Below the pieces are notes generated by a model. It had not been told where the DNA came from. It was given only the letters and a program-made list of their open reading frames with translations, and made no database searches. The position numbers were made by a program, and so were the translations under genes. A DNA stretch of 64,000 nucleotides from Chitinophagaceae bacterium. GTDB taxonomy: Bacteria > Bacteroidota > Bacteroidia > Chitinophagales > Chitinophagaceae. This document shows, piece after piece, positions 1-9,136 of this stretch; positions within the stretch are counted from its first letter, which is position 1, and each line of letters starts with the position of its first letter. The stretch is taken from positions 32,254-96,253 of the forward strand of contig CANGNA010000006.1 of assembly GCA_947455215.1 (NCBI GenBank), in the 5' to 3' direction.

Positions 1-927
1 AGCAAACGAGTCGAAGGTAGTACCTGAACCAAAAGATGTGGCAGTAAATGCGGCGACCGGAACAGATGATATCTGGTTCCTGAATACTTTAACTGATGAT
101 GTACTGTAAGAAATTGCCGCTATATCCAGTTTGCCATCACCATCAAAATCTGCGATGGCAGTTTCGGGGCAACCAGATAGCGGATGAAGATCTGCCTTAG
201 GGGCAAAGGACAGTGCTCCGACACCGGAGGTAGTATTCCTGATACAAGAAATAACAGCTGAACCACTGCAAGCTGCAACGATATCCAACTTACCATCGCC
301 ATCCAGATCTGCAAGCTTTACATTAGTAGCGAAACCTGATGTACAAATAACCGGTGCATCATAAAGAACCATACCGGCAGTGCTGATATTCCGGTAAACA
401 AACACGGCACTAACGCCGGGGGCTACGGTATCGCGTGAACAAACTACCAGCTCCGGCTTACCATCGCCATCGAGGTCGCCCATGGCAACATGCTTGGCAA
501 ACCTGTTGTCAGAACTGCCGCTGAGTACGATATCGGTGCGCGCGCGGAAGCCGTTACTACCGGGCAAAAAACACCCATTGTCATAGTACGGAAGATAGAA
601 TCCCTTATATATAGCCGACAACCTGGTTTTAAGGTTAAGCACCGTTATGTTAGCATAGATGGCCCCGACGGGTACCGTAACAGTAAGCTGCGTAGTGGTA
701 GCTGCCGTTACAATACCGGGTACGCCGCCAAAGTATACCGCATTGCGGGCTGCAGTATCGCTGAAACCGGAGCCATTAATAACTACACTGGATACAAGAG
801 GTATGCCTGCGTCGGCAGAAACGCTGGTAATACGCGGCGCAAAAATCGTTGCCGTAACCGTATTGGCAGAAAAGATCGCCAATATGACCAGCGAATACAA
901 AAAGAAGTAAGTTCTTTTCAAGTACAT
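1..927 (-). CDS. FG-GAP/VCBS repeat surface protein with N-terminal IPT-like domain (3' part outside window)
   Basis: Reading from ATG at 927 towards position 1 gives an open frame with no stop, so the C-terminus lies outside the window. It opens with a hydrophobic signal peptide (YLKRTYFFLYSLVILAIFSA). Next comes an IPT/TIG-like domain of about 80 residues (SVVINGSGFSDTAARNAVYF), then FG-GAP/VCBS beta-propeller repeats carrying the calcium-loop pattern DxDGDGKxD (MGDLDGDGKPELVV, LADLDGDGKLDIVAA, IADFDGDGKLDIAAI). The protein is probably exported and surface-exposed. It parallels the first ~400 residues of the protein at 2949-7856 closely, so the two are paralogues. A T9SS tail is expected beyond the window but is not visible. 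No enzymatic role can be assigned. Confidence 0.85.
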   Translation of the reverse strand, partial: MYLKRTYFFLYSLVILAIFSANTVTATIFAPRITSVSADAGIPLVSSVVINGSGFSDTAARNAVYFGGVPGIVTAATTTQLTVTVPVGAIYANITVLNLKTRLSAIYKGFYLPYYDNGCFLPGSNGFRARTDIVLSGSSDNRFAKHVAMGDLDGDGKPELVVCSRDTVAPGVSAVFVYRNISTAGMVLYDAPVICTSGFATNVKLADLDGDGKLDIVAACSGSAVISCIRNTTSGVGALSFAPKADLHPLSGCPETAIADFDGDGKLDIAAISYSTSSVKVFRNQISSVPVAAFTATSFGSGTTFDSFA

Positions 928-1072
928 GGTAGGTTGTGAAAGTTTATCCTGTTCGAATGATATACATGTGCATTATCTTTAATTATAAATGTCAATTAAC
1001 AATATAATAATATTTACACTATATATTTTGCACAATATTACAATAATTTATCCTTAAAACGAAAAAAACAAA

Positions 1073-1098
1073 GCGGGCCGTCTTAACAGACGGCCCGC
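1073..1098 (-). terminator. Rho-independent terminator downstream of the ompA-like gene
   Basis: A perfect 11-bp GC-rich stem (gcgggccgtct / agacggcccgc) encloses a TAAC loop. On the minus strand it is followed by a T-rich run. It lies 22 bases after the stop of the minus-strand ompA-like gene and separates it from the next minus-strand gene. Confidence 0.85.
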
Positions 1099-1120
1099 GT
1101 TAATAAAAAGATAATATATA

Positions 1121-2920
1121 CTATTTTTTCTTCGAACTCTGCAGATTCATAACAGCCCTTCGGTTCTGTGTACGACCTTCCGGCGTGCTATTGTCCGCGG
1201 CCGGCTCATCCTCACCATGACCGTAGATCTTCACTTTACCTGGTTTGACACCCAATTTGGTCAGCTTATTTTTTACTGCCTGTGCCCTTTTCACGGAGAG
1301 ATTCTGGTTGTATTTACGTGAACCTATTGCATCGGCGTGGCCATCGATCCTGATATATGAATCACGGCTTTCGTTGATCTCTTTGGCGGCTTCCTCCAAG
1401 ATAGGAGTAGACGAACGATGCACATTAGCACTGTTAAAATCGAACAGTATTGGCGTAGTTATGTCTATCCTGGTTTCCATAGGTGTATCGACCTTCACTT
1501 CAGGGCAACCGAAGTTGCTGGCTACACCAGGCGTGTCGGGACATTTGTCCTCATTATCCGGGATGCCGTCACCGTCGCGATCGGGGCAACCGTGGAACTT
1601 AGCGAGACCCGGCACGTCGGGACAAGCATCATCCTTATCAGGTATACCATCGCCATCGCGGTCGGGACAACCCCTGAACTGTGGCAGACCTGCTACATAA
1701 GGACAATCGTCTTTCGAATCTATGATACCATCGCCATCGGAATCTGGGCAACCATGGTATTTAGCCAGGCCACGTACATCAGGGCAAGAGTCTTCCTTGT
1801 CTATGATACCGTCTCCGTCGCGGTCGGGGCAACCGTGGTAGATAGCCAGACCTGAGTCATCGGGGCACAGATCTTTTTTATCCGGCACACCATCGTGATC
1901 ACGATCCTTCATCTTACCGAGGAAGAAACGAGCACCAATGTTCAAGCCAAAGTTGTGGCTGGCCACTGATGTAACATTATGTAACGCGGGATTGTAATCG
2001 CCTACCCTACCTGTAACTGTGTACCCGCTCACTGCATCGTTCTTGAACGTTTGATAGACGTAGTACACACCGAAGTCGAGCGCTACATTATCGGACAAGA
2101 ACAAATTCATAGATGGTCTTACAATAGCGCCAACAGAACCTGTTTTATAAGATACGGTACCTGTTTGTGTGTTTGGCGTAACATTAAGGCCAACGTTGTT
2201 ACCCTGCGAGCGCAACAGATCGAAATAAGCCTGTACGTTGCCGTTCGGGTTGTCTCGTAAGAAATTGGCCTTGGTAATAAAATAGTCAGATGCATCGGGC
2301 GTTGGGTTATTGTCGTAGACCGTTACACCACCTTCACCAAATTTGTATATAGCCTCGTAGTTGAACGAACCGCTTGTGCGATAGTCGTTCTTTGCCTGCA
2401 CATTAAAGAGCGCACCGATATCGCCGGTGAAGCCCCAATGGCGGGAGAAACGGTTTTTGTACTTTAACACCAATGGTATGTTCATGTTGGTGATGGACAA
2501 CCTGTCGGACAACTTGTAGTTGCTGGACACCACCTGCCGATATGTATGCCCGTTGTAGTCGGTAGCCTGGTATTCGACATGGAAGTCGCGCAGACCTGCA
2601 TTACCTTCCTGGTACATATAGTTGAAGCCGGTACCGATACCCCAATGGCGTTTGTGACCGAAGAAGAAGCCCACCTGGGCATCGCCGCCTACTGACCAGC
2701 CACCGTTGAAATCCATATGGCCCATGTTAGAGTTGACGGCATTCGGATAATTACCGATAACATTATTGGCGGTATAGTCTTGCATGAGCAAGCCCCCCAT
2801 AGCATTCACATCTATCACCCACCTTGACAGTGAACTATCCCGTAAATACATTTTTTTATCCTGAGCCCCGGCCAGCAAACAAGCCTGCAAGCCTAACGAG
2901 AGCAATAAAATTCTTTTCAT
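1121..2920 (-). CDS. OmpA-family outer-membrane protein with thrombospondin type 3 repeats
   Basis: 599 residues. A signal peptide (MKRILLLSLGLQACLLAGAQ) precedes an N-terminal region of about 310 residues that reads like an outer-membrane beta-barrel. Around residues 338-474 there are five thrombospondin type 3 calcium-binding repeats (CPDRDGDGIPDKDDACPD type). The C-terminal OmpA/Pal-like peptidoglycan-binding domain covers about 484-595 (ILFDFNSANVHR, IRIDGHADAIGS, LSVKRAQAVKNKL, GRTQNRRAVM). The family spans the outer membrane and anchors it to peptidoglycan. It follows the large T9SS-tailed gene by 28 bases on the same strand and is probably co-transcribed with it. The basic KKK end is not unusual. 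Its specific partner is unknown. Confidence 0.92.
   Translation of the reverse strand: MKRILLLSLGLQACLLAGAQDKKMYLRDSSLSRWVIDVNAMGGLLMQDYTANNVIGNYPNAVNSNMGHMDFNGGWSVGGDAQVGFFFGHKRHWGIGTGFNYMYQEGNAGLRDFHVEYQATDYNGHTYRQVVSSNYKLSDRLSITNMNIPLVLKYKNRFSRHWGFTGDIGALFNVQAKNDYRTSGSFNYEAIYKFGEGGVTVYDNNPTPDASDYFITKANFLRDNPNGNVQAYFDLLRSQGNNVGLNVTPNTQTGTVSYKTGSVGAIVRPSMNLFLSDNVALDFGVYYVYQTFKNDAVSGYTVTGRVGDYNPALHNVTSVASHNFGLNIGARFFLGKMKDRDHDGVPDKKDLCPDDSGLAIYHGCPDRDGDGIIDKEDSCPDVRGLAKYHGCPDSDGDGIIDSKDDCPYVAGLPQFRGCPDRDGDGIPDKDDACPDVPGLAKFHGCPDRDGDGIPDNEDKCPDTPGVASNFGCPEVKVDTPMETRIDITTPILFDFNSANVHRSSTPILEEAAKEINESRDSYIRIDGHADAIGSRKYNQNLSVKRAQAVKNKLTKLGVKPGKVKIYGHGEDEPAADNSTPEGRTQNRRAVMNLQSSKKK
1500..1910 (-). 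repeat. Five tandem 81-bp coding repeats (thrombospondin type 3 units)
   Basis: Five consecutive 27-residue units of the form CPDxDGDGIxDxxDxCPDxxGLAxxxG within the ompA-like gene. The DNA is similar enough from unit to unit to be a site for slippage or unit-number variation. Boundaries are approximate. Confidence 0.8.
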
Positions 2921-2948
2921 GTTTCTTTATTTTAGATGATAGTTGTGA

Positions 2949-5900
2949 TTAATTTTTAACGAACCTTGATGCTGCCATCTTTACATTGTCCCTGTTGCAT
3001 GTTACGAGGTACGATCCGGCTGCCAGTTCATTTACCTGGAACTGAGCCTTGCCGTTAGCCAGTGGTGCAGTAGCTACCAGCTGACCCATCATATTGAACA
3101 CCTGCACCTGAACATCGCCGGCAACAACGCTATTCACTTCCACTGTCAGCATATTACTGGCAGGGTTAGGATACAGCTTCATGGTCACTTCATCCATATT
3201 CACGTTGCTGATGCTATTTGGTGTGCGGTAGTAAGTTTTCTGGTGGCAATCGCCCTTCGATGTCATTACCCAGTAGTACAGGTTCCAATCAGGTGATGCG
3301 TTGATGTAATCCTGGTTGGTCTGACCTGTGAGGATAGTAGAATCCAGGTTGGCATCATCATAACCCCACTGGTAACTATCCAGATCGGCAGGGAGGCAAA
3401 CAAACTGCTTATTGAAGTACAACACGGTAGGATCCGGCGCCACGCTGTTGCTCACATTTACAGTAAACGAATCGGTAGAAGCACAGCTGATATGCAGGAT
3501 ATTAGCAGTAAGGATCACCTGAGCAGTACCCGGACTGGTAAAGCTAACTACAGCATTCTGTCCGTTATTACCAACAGCATATAAAGTAGCATTGGTCGCA
3601 CTCCAAGTGTATTCTACACTATCGGTAGGCGGAACAGATGCACCAAAGTTCTGGTACATGGTATTCATACATACATTATCAGGACCGGAAGTAGTGATGG
3701 TTGGCGTAGGAGTAACCTTAGGATCTACATTAAGAGTGAAAGTATCCTGGTATGAACAACCGTTGGCCGTAAGCGTGAAGATGTATAATGCACTTATCGG
3801 ATGCATGGTCTGGTTGATCAGCGTATCGTTGATAGTTGCACCGCTGCCCATGCTTGTGTCCGGTATTATGCCAGAAACTACAGGCCTTGTCCAGCTGAAG
3901 GTTGTACCTGCTACGGGGCTGGTTGCCGTCATGGTAAACGGAGATCCACTACAAATCCTGCTAACAGTTTCATTAAGTGTTGGCTTAGGCCATACACGTA
4001 CTACTACAGCCTGCATGTAAGAACAGCCAGCCACTGTTGTTGTATACATATATGTCACATCCACCGGAGTAGCGAACACGTTATTCAGTACTTCAGCCGG
4101 ATCGCCTGAACCGCTGGCAGAGGCATTGGTAATGCCAGGGACAGTAGAACGCGTCCATGTGAATGTGGCGCCAGAAAGATTAGATGTTGGTGTATAATTA
4201 AAAGTACTGCCGCTACATACAGCTGACGGGGTAAGCGAGCTGGTAAGGTAGCCAAGTGGGTTGACCGTAACATACAGGCTCTGCGTATCGGAGCAACCGT
4301 TGGCAGAAATAGTGAACAAATAACGAACAAGCACCGGTGCATTTGTTGTATTAACCAGGTATTCGCCAATGGTATCTACTCCTGAGCCGGCAATGTTATT
4401 GATGCCTGTTACCGTATCGCGTGTCCATGTATAGGTGGCACCCGGAGTAAGGCTGGCAGGGAAGTAGATGAAGGCCGCACTATCGCATACTGTACCTGCA
4501 TTGGTAGTGCTGCTGAGCATAGGCGTAGGATTGACCTGCACACCCACATTCTGTGAATGCTGGCAACCTGCGGCAGTGAGCGTATACACGTAGGTAACCA
4601 CATGAGGCACCGGAGTAGTATTGTTCAGGTATTCGGCAATGCCATTAACACCTGTTGCGGCACTGTTGCTGATACCAGCTACAGTATTGCGTGACCACTG
4701 GTAAGTAACACCACCTGTAGTACTGGCCGGAGTAAAGGCAAACAGGCTACTATCGCATATAGCACTGGTAGTGGTTGTTGTAAGCATTGGTGTAGCCTTG
4801 ACATATACGCGTACAGAATCTACAGACGGACAACCGTTGAAGGTCATTGTATCGATGTAAGTAACGCGTACCGAATCGGATGTGGTGTTGTGCAATACCT
4901 CTGAGATAGTTGCACCAGTTCCGGTTGCAGTAGCATTAGAGATACCTGTAACAGCCGGCCTGCGCCATGCGAATGTTGTACCTGGCTGGTTGGCCGTAGC
5001 TGTGTATGTAAACGTAGCGTTATCGCAAATAGATGCAGGTGTTCTTGTGCTGGTGAGCCTTGCTGTAGGATTGACCGTAATATCAAAGCTTTCCGGAGTA
5101 CTCATACAACCAGCAGCAGTAGCCCATACAGTAATTGTTGTTGTGCGGGATGTTGTAGCTGTATCTGTTGCAGTGAATACAATAGGATTGGTTGAACCAG
5201 AATCTGAAAGACCAATGGTAGTATCGCTGCTTGTCCACATTAATGTGGCAGCTGGTATGCTACTGTTCAGTGGAATACTCACGGCGGAATTGTTACATAC
5301 ATTCCTGTCGGCGATTGCCGCCACTACAGGATTAGGATTAACATGTATTGTGATAGAAGTATCTACTGTACCACAGCTGTATGTTACCGTGTAAGTAATA
5401 TGCGCTATACCGTTATTGAAAGCAGTAACCACTCCACTCAGCGGATCAACAAAAGCTACAGTTGGCGCGTCGGATACCCATACACCACCGGTAGCAGCAT
5501 TGTACAATGTAGATGTGGTACCTACACACATTGTGGTATCGCCTATTATAGGCAGAGAATTGATACCATCGATAACACCCACAGAATGGAACGCTGTATC
5601 GCTACCACATGAAGGAGACGGCATGATATACAAAATAGTGTCCGCACCTACAGATTGTCCTGTAACCACGTCGGTAGTTGTTGATGCTACATCAGATGCT
5701 ATTGCCGGATACTTGTTGACCCATGTACCACCAGTATTGCTGGCTGTAAGTGTTATTGTCTGGCCTACGCATGTGCCACCCGGGCCAGCTATAGTGCCAG
5801 CATAGGGAGCCATGAGAACTGTGATAGCATGCTCTGCAGTAAGCGAACCACAGGTGGCCGATGTAGCGGTATACATAATGGTAGCATTGCCAGGTGCGCG

Positions 5901-7856
5901 ACCGAAGACCATACCAGCGGCATCTACAGAGGCTATGGTTGTATCGCTGCTGCTCCACATGCCGCCCGTTGCGGTGTTAGAAAGACTAATTGTTGTACCC
6001 TGACAAACCTGGACAGGGCCCGTAATGCTACCGGTATCGGCCAATGGCGCGATATCTATCACCTTCATTACTGTATTGGTATCTGTAAGATACACCACTG
6101 TATACATGAGCGTATCCCTACCGCCACTTAAGCCGGAAACAGTAGCCATGGTATCATTAGCACCCGCAGTCCATGCTACAGAAGCATGGCCGTTGGTAAC
6201 ACTCCAGTAACCGGTAGCACCAGCAGCGTGCGAGCTGGTATATGTTGCTGTGCTGTTCACACAAAGTGTATCAGGCCCAGATATACCAGCAATGGCCGGC
6301 AGTTCGTAAGATTCGAACAGTGAAATGGTATTGTTGAAGTTATTGGCTGTGATGACATCGGCCTTAGTGTCGCCATCTACATCGGCTACTGTGATGCCCA
6401 GCGGACCGTAGCCGGTACCTACAAAGTAAGTGCTGTCATAGACGAACGATGTGGCGTTGATAGTAGAACCAGTCATCTCGTTACGGAGCACCGTAAAAGA
6501 ATCTGCGAAGAAATCTGATGTTACCAGGTCCATCTTGCCATCGCCATTGATATCGCCAATGGCTATACCAAATCCGCCATTAACGGTAGGGTAACTAATA
6601 GGAGCAGAGAACGAGGTACTGTTAAGTACGCCCGTTGTTGCATTGTTCTGCAACACAACTATAGCACTGGCGCCAAAGCATGGCACCACAATATCGGGCT
6701 TGCCATCATTGTTAAAGTCGGCAGTGAGCACCTGAAGCGGGGCAGCAGGCACTGTAAGTGTTGCTGCTACGGTGAACATAAATGAATCGAGAACGGAATT
6801 ATTCTTGAGTAAAGTAAGCTGGTTGCCTACATTATCAGAAATCACAAGGTCTATTTTACCATCGCCATCAAAATCGGCAGCGGCAATACTTACCGGGCCG
6901 TTGCCGGCAGGAAAGTCGACATGATAACTGGTAACAGTACCTGAGCTGGTGAACGCGGCTGTCGGAGATGCTGTGATCTTATTGCGGTACATCTGCACAT
7001 TATTAGCAGCGTAGCAGGCAGCGGCTATATCTGGGCGGCCATCACCATCAAAGTCGGCAACGGCTGTTTCATAAGCCCCGGTGGTGAGCGCCAGGTTAAG
7101 GTTGGGCGCCATGGCAATATTGCCGGGAGTGCTCATGTTGCGGATAGCCGATATACGGCCTGAACCGCTGGCAGCTACAATGATATCGAGCTTACCATCG
7201 CCATCCATATCTGCCAGGCGTATGTTGCGCGCGCCGAACGACGATGTGCACACTACCGGAGTATCGTAGGCTATGATGCCGGAACCGCCGATATTACGGT
7301 AAATGCTGATAGGGCTGCGCGAAGATCGAAAAGAATCGTACGACGACACCACAAGATCCACTTTACCATCACCATCCATATCACCGGCAAGTGCCAGGTA
7401 ATTAAGGGCACCGTTGGGGCCAAGCGTAGGCCGCACGGTTATATCCATCTGCGATTTGAACGCCCTTGAATACGGGATATACGGTGCAGGATTGAATGTT
7501 GGTGTGAAATACTGTGCCGATTGAGCAGACCTTCCCGAGTTCAGGTCGACCACAGTTACCTGTGAATACGCACTTCCGAGTGGTATGGATACCGTGAGTG
7601 CGGTTGGCGTTGCTGCGGTGACGGTGGCCATGGCATCGCCAAAAAATACAACACTACGCGACGGCGTATCGTTGAACCCTAATCCATTAATAACGATGCT
7701 CCCCGCGACAGGGATGCCCGTTGTAGCGCTAAGCGATGTGATGACCGGCGCCGTGGGGTCGGCCATAGATGGCGTGCTCCAGCACAATAACCAAAGGACC
7801 ATCAATAGTGGCCCTACCCTCCTTACGCTCTTCTGTTGCGTAGATCTTTTCTTCAT
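2949..7856 (-). CDS. Giant T9SS-secreted surface protein: IPT, FG-GAP propeller, PKD-like repeats, sorting tail
   Basis: 1635 residues from ATG 7856. A further in-frame ATG lies 9 codons upstream, but the basic-hydrophobic signal peptide starts at MKKRSTQQKS, so I chose that one. Order: signal peptide; IPT-like domain (about 35-119); FG-GAP/VCBS repeats (about 119-510, e.g. LAGDMDGDGKVDLVV, IADLDG-type loops); Ig/PKD-like domains; a run of homologous 88-89 residue PKD-like units (about 840-1390); and a T9SS type A C-terminal sorting domain (LYPNPASNMLTVEV to the final RFVKN). The protein should cross the outer membrane by T9SS and be anchored or released at the surface. Adhesion is a reasonable guess, but no ligand or enzyme motif is visible. 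The adjacent upstream-type paralogue is at 1-927. Confidence 0.92.
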   Translation of the reverse strand: MKKRSTQQKSVRRVGPLLMVLWLLCWSTPSMADPTAPVITSLSATTGIPVAGSIVINGLGFNDTPSRSVVFFGDAMATVTAATPTALTVSIPLGSAYSQVTVVDLNSGRSAQSAQYFTPTFNPAPYIPYSRAFKSQMDITVRPTLGPNGALNYLALAGDMDGDGKVDLVVSSYDSFRSSRSPISIYRNIGGSGIIAYDTPVVCTSSFGARNIRLADMDGDGKLDIIVAASGSGRISAIRNMSTPGNIAMAPNLNLALTTGAYETAVADFDGDGRPDIAAACYAANNVQMYRNKITASPTAAFTSSGTVTSYHVDFPAGNGPVSIAAADFDGDGKIDLVISDNVGNQLTLLKNNSVLDSFMFTVAATLTVPAAPLQVLTADFNNDGKPDIVVPCFGASAIVVLQNNATTGVLNSTSFSAPISYPTVNGGFGIAIGDINGDGKMDLVTSDFFADSFTVLRNEMTGSTINATSFVYDSTYFVGTGYGPLGITVADVDGDTKADVITANNFNNTISLFESYELPAIAGISGPDTLCVNSTATYTSSHAAGATGYWSVTNGHASVAWTAGANDTMATVSGLSGGRDTLMYTVVYLTDTNTVMKVIDIAPLADTGSITGPVQVCQGTTISLSNTATGGMWSSSDTTIASVDAAGMVFGRAPGNATIMYTATSATCGSLTAEHAITVLMAPYAGTIAGPGGTCVGQTITLTASNTGGTWVNKYPAIASDVASTTTDVVTGQSVGADTILYIMPSPSCGSDTAFHSVGVIDGINSLPIIGDTTMCVGTTSTLYNAATGGVWVSDAPTVAFVDPLSGVVTAFNNGIAHITYTVTYSCGTVDTSITIHVNPNPVVAAIADRNVCNNSAVSIPLNSSIPAATLMWTSSDTTIGLSDSGSTNPIVFTATDTATTSRTTTITVWATAAGCMSTPESFDITVNPTARLTSTRTPASICDNATFTYTATANQPGTTFAWRRPAVTGISNATATGTGATISEVLHNTTSDSVRVTYIDTMTFNGCPSVDSVRVYVKATPMLTTTTTSAICDSSLFAFTPASTTGGVTYQWSRNTVAGISNSAATGVNGIAEYLNNTTPVPHVVTYVYTLTAAGCQHSQNVGVQVNPTPMLSSTTNAGTVCDSAAFIYFPASLTPGATYTWTRDTVTGINNIAGSGVDTIGEYLVNTTNAPVLVRYLFTISANGCSDTQSLYVTVNPLGYLTSSLTPSAVCSGSTFNYTPTSNLSGATFTWTRSTVPGITNASASGSGDPAEVLNNVFATPVDVTYMYTTTVAGCSYMQAVVVRVWPKPTLNETVSRICSGSPFTMTATSPVAGTTFSWTRPVVSGIIPDTSMGSGATINDTLINQTMHPISALYIFTLTANGCSYQDTFTLNVDPKVTPTPTITTSGPDNVCMNTMYQNFGASVPPTDSVEYTWSATNATLYAVGNNGQNAVVSFTSPGTAQVILTANILHISCASTDSFTVNVSNSVAPDPTVLYFNKQFVCLPADLDSYQWGYDDANLDSTILTGQTNQDYINASPDWNLYYWVMTSKGDCHQKTYYRTPNSISNVNMDEVTMKLYPNPASNMLTVEVNSVVAGDVQVQVFNMMGQLVATAPLANGKAQFQVNELAAGSYLVTCNRDNVKMAASRFVKN
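3690..5340 (-). repeat. Tandem ~265-bp coding repeats (PKD-like units)
   Basis: About six diverged units of 88-89 residues. Each holds a C-[DS]-[NS]-x-x-F-x-[YF] opening, a W[TS]R core followed by GI, an N-T-T segment, and closes with A-x-G-C-x-x-x-Q followed by V-x-V-x-P. Limits are approximate. Units differ by many substitutions, so recent expansion is not implied. Confidence 0.7.
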
Positions 7857-8035
7857 AATCAATAATTTGGTGACTTTTGACACAATCAGCGCTCAGTTAT
7901 AATGAACGCCATGTAATAAAAATTAACACTATTCTTTACCCAACCCCATATAAATACTGTGCCAATGCTGTGATTTACAAACGAAAAAAACAGCCGGTAG
8001 CCCGGCCAGCAACGAAGAGCCAATTAACAAAAAAA

Positions 8036-8056
8036 GCCCCCTGCGGAGCAGGGGGC
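8036..8056 (-). terminator. Rho-independent terminator of korAB
   Basis: A perfect 9-bp stem (gccccctgc / gcagggggc) with a 3-base loop. On the minus strand it is followed directly by a run of seven T. It lies 30 bases after the stop of korB. Confidence 0.9.
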
Positions 8057-8085
8057 CTTGAATTGAAAAGCTTAAATTAAGTAGA

Positions 8086-9129
8086 TCAGAGTATTGTCCA
8101 GGTCTTATCGCCGGACAGTATCTTGTCCAACGACATTCTGCCTTTACGTGCTGTAACTTCTTCTATCTGCATCTGTAATGCATCTTCGTAAGTGGGCCTG
8201 TCTTCCGAAAAGAATACGCCGAACGGGCGGGGGAAATATTCCCCATTATAGGTCCTGTCGAAGAAGCTGGCCAGGATGTGCGCCTTGGTTTTATCATGTT
8301 CATCATGTATCCACAAGTCGCTTGCAGCAATGCCGTCTTTTTCCAGATCCACTACTACCGGTGTCAACCCGTCGAACCGGATACCCTTATTATCGGTAGC
8401 ACCGAATATAAGCGGCTTACCATGTTCCAGCAGCAGCGACTGCTCCTTTTTGGTATCTTTCTCGGAAAAGGCGAAGAAAGTACCATCGTTGAATACGGGA
8501 CAGTTCTGGTATATTTCCACGAACGAAGTACCCTTATGTTCGTGCGCTCGTTTCAGTACCATCTGCATATGCTTAGGGTCGCGATCGAGAGAGCGAGATA
8601 CAAAGCTGCTACCGGCGGCTAAGGCAAGCTCCGCAGTATTGAACGGCTCTTCAATAGAGCCAAATGGTGTTGATTTGGCTACCTTACCGCGTTCTGATGT
8701 AGGCGAATACTGTCCCTTGGTAAGACCATAGATCTGGTTGTTGAACACCATGTAGTTCACATCAAAATTGCGGCGCATCAGGTGAATAAAATGATTACCA
8801 CCTATGGAGAATGCATCACCGTCGCCAGATACTATCCATACGCTGAGGTTTGGATTCATAGACTTGACGCCCGAAGCGATAGCTGTAGCACGGCCATGAA
8901 TGCTGTGCATGCCATACGTATCCATGTAGTAGGTAAACCTTGCCGCACAACCTATACCGGATATGAACACGATGTCTTCCTTAGGCACACCAAAATCAGG
9001 GAACACGGTTTGCACCTGCTTCAGGATAGAATAGTCGCCACAACCGGGACACCACTTCACTTCCTGGTTCGACGCAAAGTCTTTGGCCGTGAGCTTAGGT
9101 GCTATATCATTTTCTGTCGTTATCGACAT
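8086..9129 (-). CDS. korB: 2-oxoglutarate (2-oxoacid):ferredoxin oxidoreductase, beta subunit
   Basis: 347 residues, normal length for the thiamine-diphosphate-binding beta subunit. The N-terminal KWCPGCGDYS gives Cys27 and Cys30, and GIGCAARF gives a further Cys (61), the cysteines expected to bind the [4Fe-4S] cluster. VSGDGDAFSIGGNH followed by VFNNQIYGLTKGQ is the TPP/Mg signature. With KorA it carries out CoA-dependent oxidative decarboxylation of a 2-oxoacid, probably 2-oxoglutarate in the TCA cycle, reducing ferredoxin in the cytosol. It starts 7 bases after korA. The exact substrate (oxoglutarate versus pyruvate or branched-chain oxoacid) cannot be settled from sequence. Confidence 0.93.
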   Translation of the reverse strand: MSITTENDIAPKLTAKDFASNQEVKWCPGCGDYSILKQVQTVFPDFGVPKEDIVFISGIGCAARFTYYMDTYGMHSIHGRATAIASGVKSMNPNLSVWIVSGDGDAFSIGGNHFIHLMRRNFDVNYMVFNNQIYGLTKGQYSPTSERGKVAKSTPFGSIEEPFNTAELALAAGSSFVSRSLDRDPKHMQMVLKRAHEHKGTSFVEIYQNCPVFNDGTFFAFSEKDTKKEQSLLLEHGKPLIFGATDNKGIRFDGLTPVVVDLEKDGIAASDLWIHDEHDKTKAHILASFFDRTYNGEYFPRPFGVFFSEDRPTYEDALQMQIEEVTARKGRMSLDKILSGDKTWTIL

Positions 9130-9136
9130 ATTGTTA

